DNA of 34,390 nt from an uncultured Alphaproteobacteria bacterium (GTDB taxonomy: Bacteria; Pseudomonadota; Alphaproteobacteria; MPNO01; UBA2964), in the NCBI GenBank assembly GCA_938048165.1, contig CALIBP010000175.1:1-34390 (forward strand). Reading direction: 5' to 3'. Shown piece after piece: positions 32,431 through 34,390 of this stretch (position 1 is its first letter; each line of letters opens with the position of its first letter). The notes below the pieces were generated by a model. That model made no database searches and was not told the origin of the DNA. It was given only the letters and a program-made list of their open reading frames with translations. The position numbers and the translations under genes are program-made.

Positions 32431-33141
32431 ATGAGAATTCAATCACGGAGTGTACGGGGCATAGCGTTTCTTTGCTGTTCGATGTTAGTTCTTTCTGGTT
32501 GCGTTACGACGCATATCAGGAACATTGAAAAGTTTGAGCGTGGCCCCAAACCGCTTTCCGTCTTGTTTATGCCAATTGATGTAGAACTTAGTGAGCAAGG
32601 TGCCAGTGGAATACTTGAACCCAAAGCTGCTTGGACTGAGAAGGCAAAAATAAATCTCGAAACAGGGATAAAAGACGTCTTCTCTGGCAAGAAAAGTGAG
32701 TTGCTACCCTATGCGGAGCCGTCGCCCGGTAGCGATAACGCACGGCTTCATACACAGCTGATTAAACTTCATAGCGCGGTTGGGACCGAAATGTTGTTTC
32801 AGTCCATCCAGCCCCTTCCCACCAAAGAGGGTAAGCTAACGTGGACTTTAGGTCCGGGTGTGAAAAAGTTAAGAGAAACAACCAAGGCTGATTACGCCTT
32901 ATTCGTATATATGCGGGATAGCTATGCGTCTGCCGGGCGTGCGGCGACGATCTTCGTAGCCGCGCTCGTGTTTGGTGTGGGGTTACCTGGCGGGCAACAG
33001 TTGGGGTTTGCTTCCCTTGTCGATCTCCGTACCGGGAAAGTTGTTTGGTTCAATCGCGTAACACGGGGCACTGGCGATTTGAGAACGCCTGAAGAAGCTC
33101 AAGAAACTGTCAAAGTATTGATGAAAGAACTTCCTAGCTAA
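32431..33141 (+). CDS. Lipoprotein of unknown function
   Basis: A 236-residue protein with a lipoprotein signal: basic N-terminus, hydrophobic core and lipobox LSGC with Cys24. The following VTT lacks the inner-membrane Asp signal, so the outer membrane is the likely site. The body has IRNIEKFERGPKPLSVLFMPID, a motif with conserved-looking TKADYALFVYMRDSYASAGR, a hydrophobic glycine-rich run at about 173-190, then SLVDLRTGKVVWFNRV. The last stretch resembles secretin-associated or DUF-type lipoproteins whose name I cannot fix. The start at 32431 follows GGGAGAG. The next gene, also a lipoprotein, begins 2 bases after its stop. Confidence 0.75.
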   Translation: MRIQSRSVRGIAFLCCSMLVLSGCVTTHIRNIEKFERGPKPLSVLFMPIDVELSEQGASGILEPKAAWTEKAKINLETGIKDVFSGKKSELLPYAEPSPGSDNARLHTQLIKLHSAVGTEMLFQSIQPLPTKEGKLTWTLGPGVKKLRETTKADYALFVYMRDSYASAGRAATIFVAALVFGVGLPGGQQLGFASLVDLRTGKVVWFNRVTRGTGDLRTPEEAQETVKVLMKELPS

Positions 33142-33143
33142 AA

Positions 33144-34390
33144 ATGACGCGTCTATTCGACATATTTTCGGTCCCCATCGTTGTCGTCTGTCTCCTGAGC
33201 GGCTGCGTTACGACCTCTGGCGATGGTGATATTGAAAACCCATCAACCGATCAAATTCCTGCATCAACGGTCCAAAACCTGACGCCAGGAGAACGCCCGC
33301 CTTTGGATACACTTGAAGGTGGTCTCTGGATGTCGGTGGAGAAAATTGAGAAACAGATCAAATCATCAGGAACGACGTTTCGGGATAAAGAGCTCCAGCA
33401 ATATGTTTACAAAATCGCCTGTAAATTAGCTGGAGATTATTGCAAGGACATTCGCGTCTATATTCAGCATTTGCCACTATTTAACGCGTCCATGTATCCC
33501 AATGGTATGATGATCGTGAATACGGGGCTGCTGTTAAGAGCCCATAATGAAGCTCAATTGGCTGCCGTCATCGGACATGAGATTGCGCATTATTTACGCC
33601 GCCATGGAATGCAGCGCTTTCGCAATACGCAGGATACGGCAAACGCACTGGTTATCGTCCAGTTTGGTTTGGCCGCTGTCGGCATTCCGGGCCTTGGAGA
33701 CGTTGCAACCCTCATAGCCATGGCGTCCATCTCCGCCTATAGCCAGGATCATGAAAGAGAAGCAGACAGGTTGGGGTTAGAGCTTATGGCGAAGGCCGGA
33801 TATGACCCACGAGAGGCATCCAGAATTTGGCAGCAGCTCATTAAAGAACGAGATGCTGACCCCGAAAATAAGAACAGAGTTGTGTTTTTCGCCAGCCACC
33901 CGAGTAGCCAGGAACGCGCAGATACACTTGCCAGGCTGGCCGATGAGGTCATCAAGGAACAGGGACGAGAAGGCGTTACCAACCAGCTAGCCTATCAAAA
34001 AATTATGGCGCCGCGACGCACAACCTTTTTACGGGATGAGACCCAATTAAGGCGGTATGCCCGGGCGCATAAGTTAATGGAAATGCTGGCTGATATCGGA
34101 CTTCCGAAGGGCGAACTAAACTTTTTTCGGGGTGAACTGCATCGGATTAAAGATGAAGAAGCTGGGGATGAAGAAGACACTTCCGATAAAAAATTCACTG
34201 CTGCCCTGGAGTTTTATACGAAGGCAATCGCGGAAAAGGATTATCCGCCAGAGGTCCATAAATATATGGGGCTGATTTATCGTAAGTTGAAGAAATTTGA
34301 CGAGGCTCGGAAAGCGTTTCGTGAATACCTAAGGCGAGCACCATCATCACAGGATCGCTTAATGATCGAAGCGATTGTCAATAGGATCGG
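33144..34390 (+). CDS. M48 family metalloprotease lipoprotein with C-terminal helical repeats, 3' truncated
   Basis: Open from ATG 33144 to the window end (415 full codons). A lipobox LSGC with Cys21 gives an exported lipoprotein. The M48 peptidase domain follows: NTGLLLRAHNEAQLAAVIGH, zinc motif HEIAH at 145-149, third ligand Glu204 in HEREADRLG, and SHP with His252. A TPR-like region begins near 350 (AALEFYTKAIAEKDYPPEVH, then YMGLIYRKLKKFDEARKAF). The layout is that of BepA/YfgC-type periplasmic proteases that police outer-membrane protein assembly. The gene starts 2 bases after the upstream lipoprotein gene, and both mature proteins begin CVTT, which suggests a joint outer-membrane role. 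The end of the gene is outside the window. Confidence 0.9.
   Translation, partial: MTRLFDIFSVPIVVVCLLSGCVTTSGDGDIENPSTDQIPASTVQNLTPGERPPLDTLEGGLWMSVEKIEKQIKSSGTTFRDKELQQYVYKIACKLAGDYCKDIRVYIQHLPLFNASMYPNGMMIVNTGLLLRAHNEAQLAAVIGHEIAHYLRRHGMQRFRNTQDTANALVIVQFGLAAVGIPGLGDVATLIAMASISAYSQDHEREADRLGLELMAKAGYDPREASRIWQQLIKERDADPENKNRVVFFASHPSSQERADTLARLADEVIKEQGREGVTNQLAYQKIMAPRRTTFLRDETQLRRYARAHKLMEMLADIGLPKGELNFFRGELHRIKDEEAGDEEDTSDKKFTAALEFYTKAIAEKDYPPEVHKYMGLIYRKLKKFDEARKAFREYLRRAPSSQDRLMIEAIVNRI

Noticed and set aside
1-34390. Search for tRNA, rRNA, CRISPR arrays, insertion sequences and phage genes
   Set aside because: None was recognised by eye. A covariance-model search could still find a small RNA in the gaps at 2583-2719, 8397-8609 or 32246-32430.

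Overview
The window looks like chromosomal DNA from an aerobic, free-living alphaproteobacterium, most likely Rhodospirillales-like (inference). The reasons are the gene neighbourhoods. A MoxR / DUF58 / DUF4159 / VWA-like block faces DUF1285, a NudL-type CoA pyrophosphatase, DUF6111 and the CCA-adding enzyme. A trmL-hemF pair faces the cytochrome bc1 operon. There are also many ABC- and TRAP-type uptake genes. Base composition and codon use look even throughout. No rRNA, tRNA, CRISPR array, phage gene or transposase was recognised.

Layout. (1) Bases 1-7323: a truncated hydroxycinnamoyl-CoA hydratase-lyase, a short MetE-like zinc methyltransferase (minus strand), a LigF-like glutathione S-transferase, and a complete branched-chain-type ABC importer (binding protein, LivH, LivM, LivG, LivF). 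Together they suggest uptake and breakdown of lignin-derived aromatic acids. (2) Bases 7404-11449: a TRAP transporter split around a TauD-type dioxygenase, with the binding protein and dioxygenase on minus and DctQ-DctM on plus. (3) Bases 11772-13098: a cytochrome P460-like haem protein and a small 2OG-Fe(II) oxygenase-like protein. (4) Bases 13111-19931 (minus): the four-gene MoxR / DUF58 / DUF4159 / VWA block. (5) Bases 19962-22626 (plus): DUF1285, CoA pyrophosphatase, DUF6111, cca. (6) Bases 22610-24553 (minus): trmL, hemF and an exported protein whose frame has no ATG, GTG or TTG start. (7) Bases 24752-27389: petA-petB-petC. (8) Bases 27488-31517: mtnP, mtnA and a fused class II aldolase/short-chain dehydrogenase. 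(9) Bases 31574-34390: a dienelactone hydrolase (minus), then a lipoprotein and an M48 metalloprotease lipoprotein that runs off the window end.

The most interesting points are four. The mtnP-mtnA-aldolase/SDR operon is a plausible methylthioadenosine/5'-deoxyadenosine 'DHAP shunt' with the aldehyde-handling enzyme fused on. The exported-protein gene at 22610-23155 appears to begin at ATA behind a strong ribosome binding site and two overlapping hairpins. The P460-like protein keeps both the CxxCH haem motif and a lysine that seems to align with the P460 cross-link lysine. The aromatic uptake locus contains a LigF-like GST.
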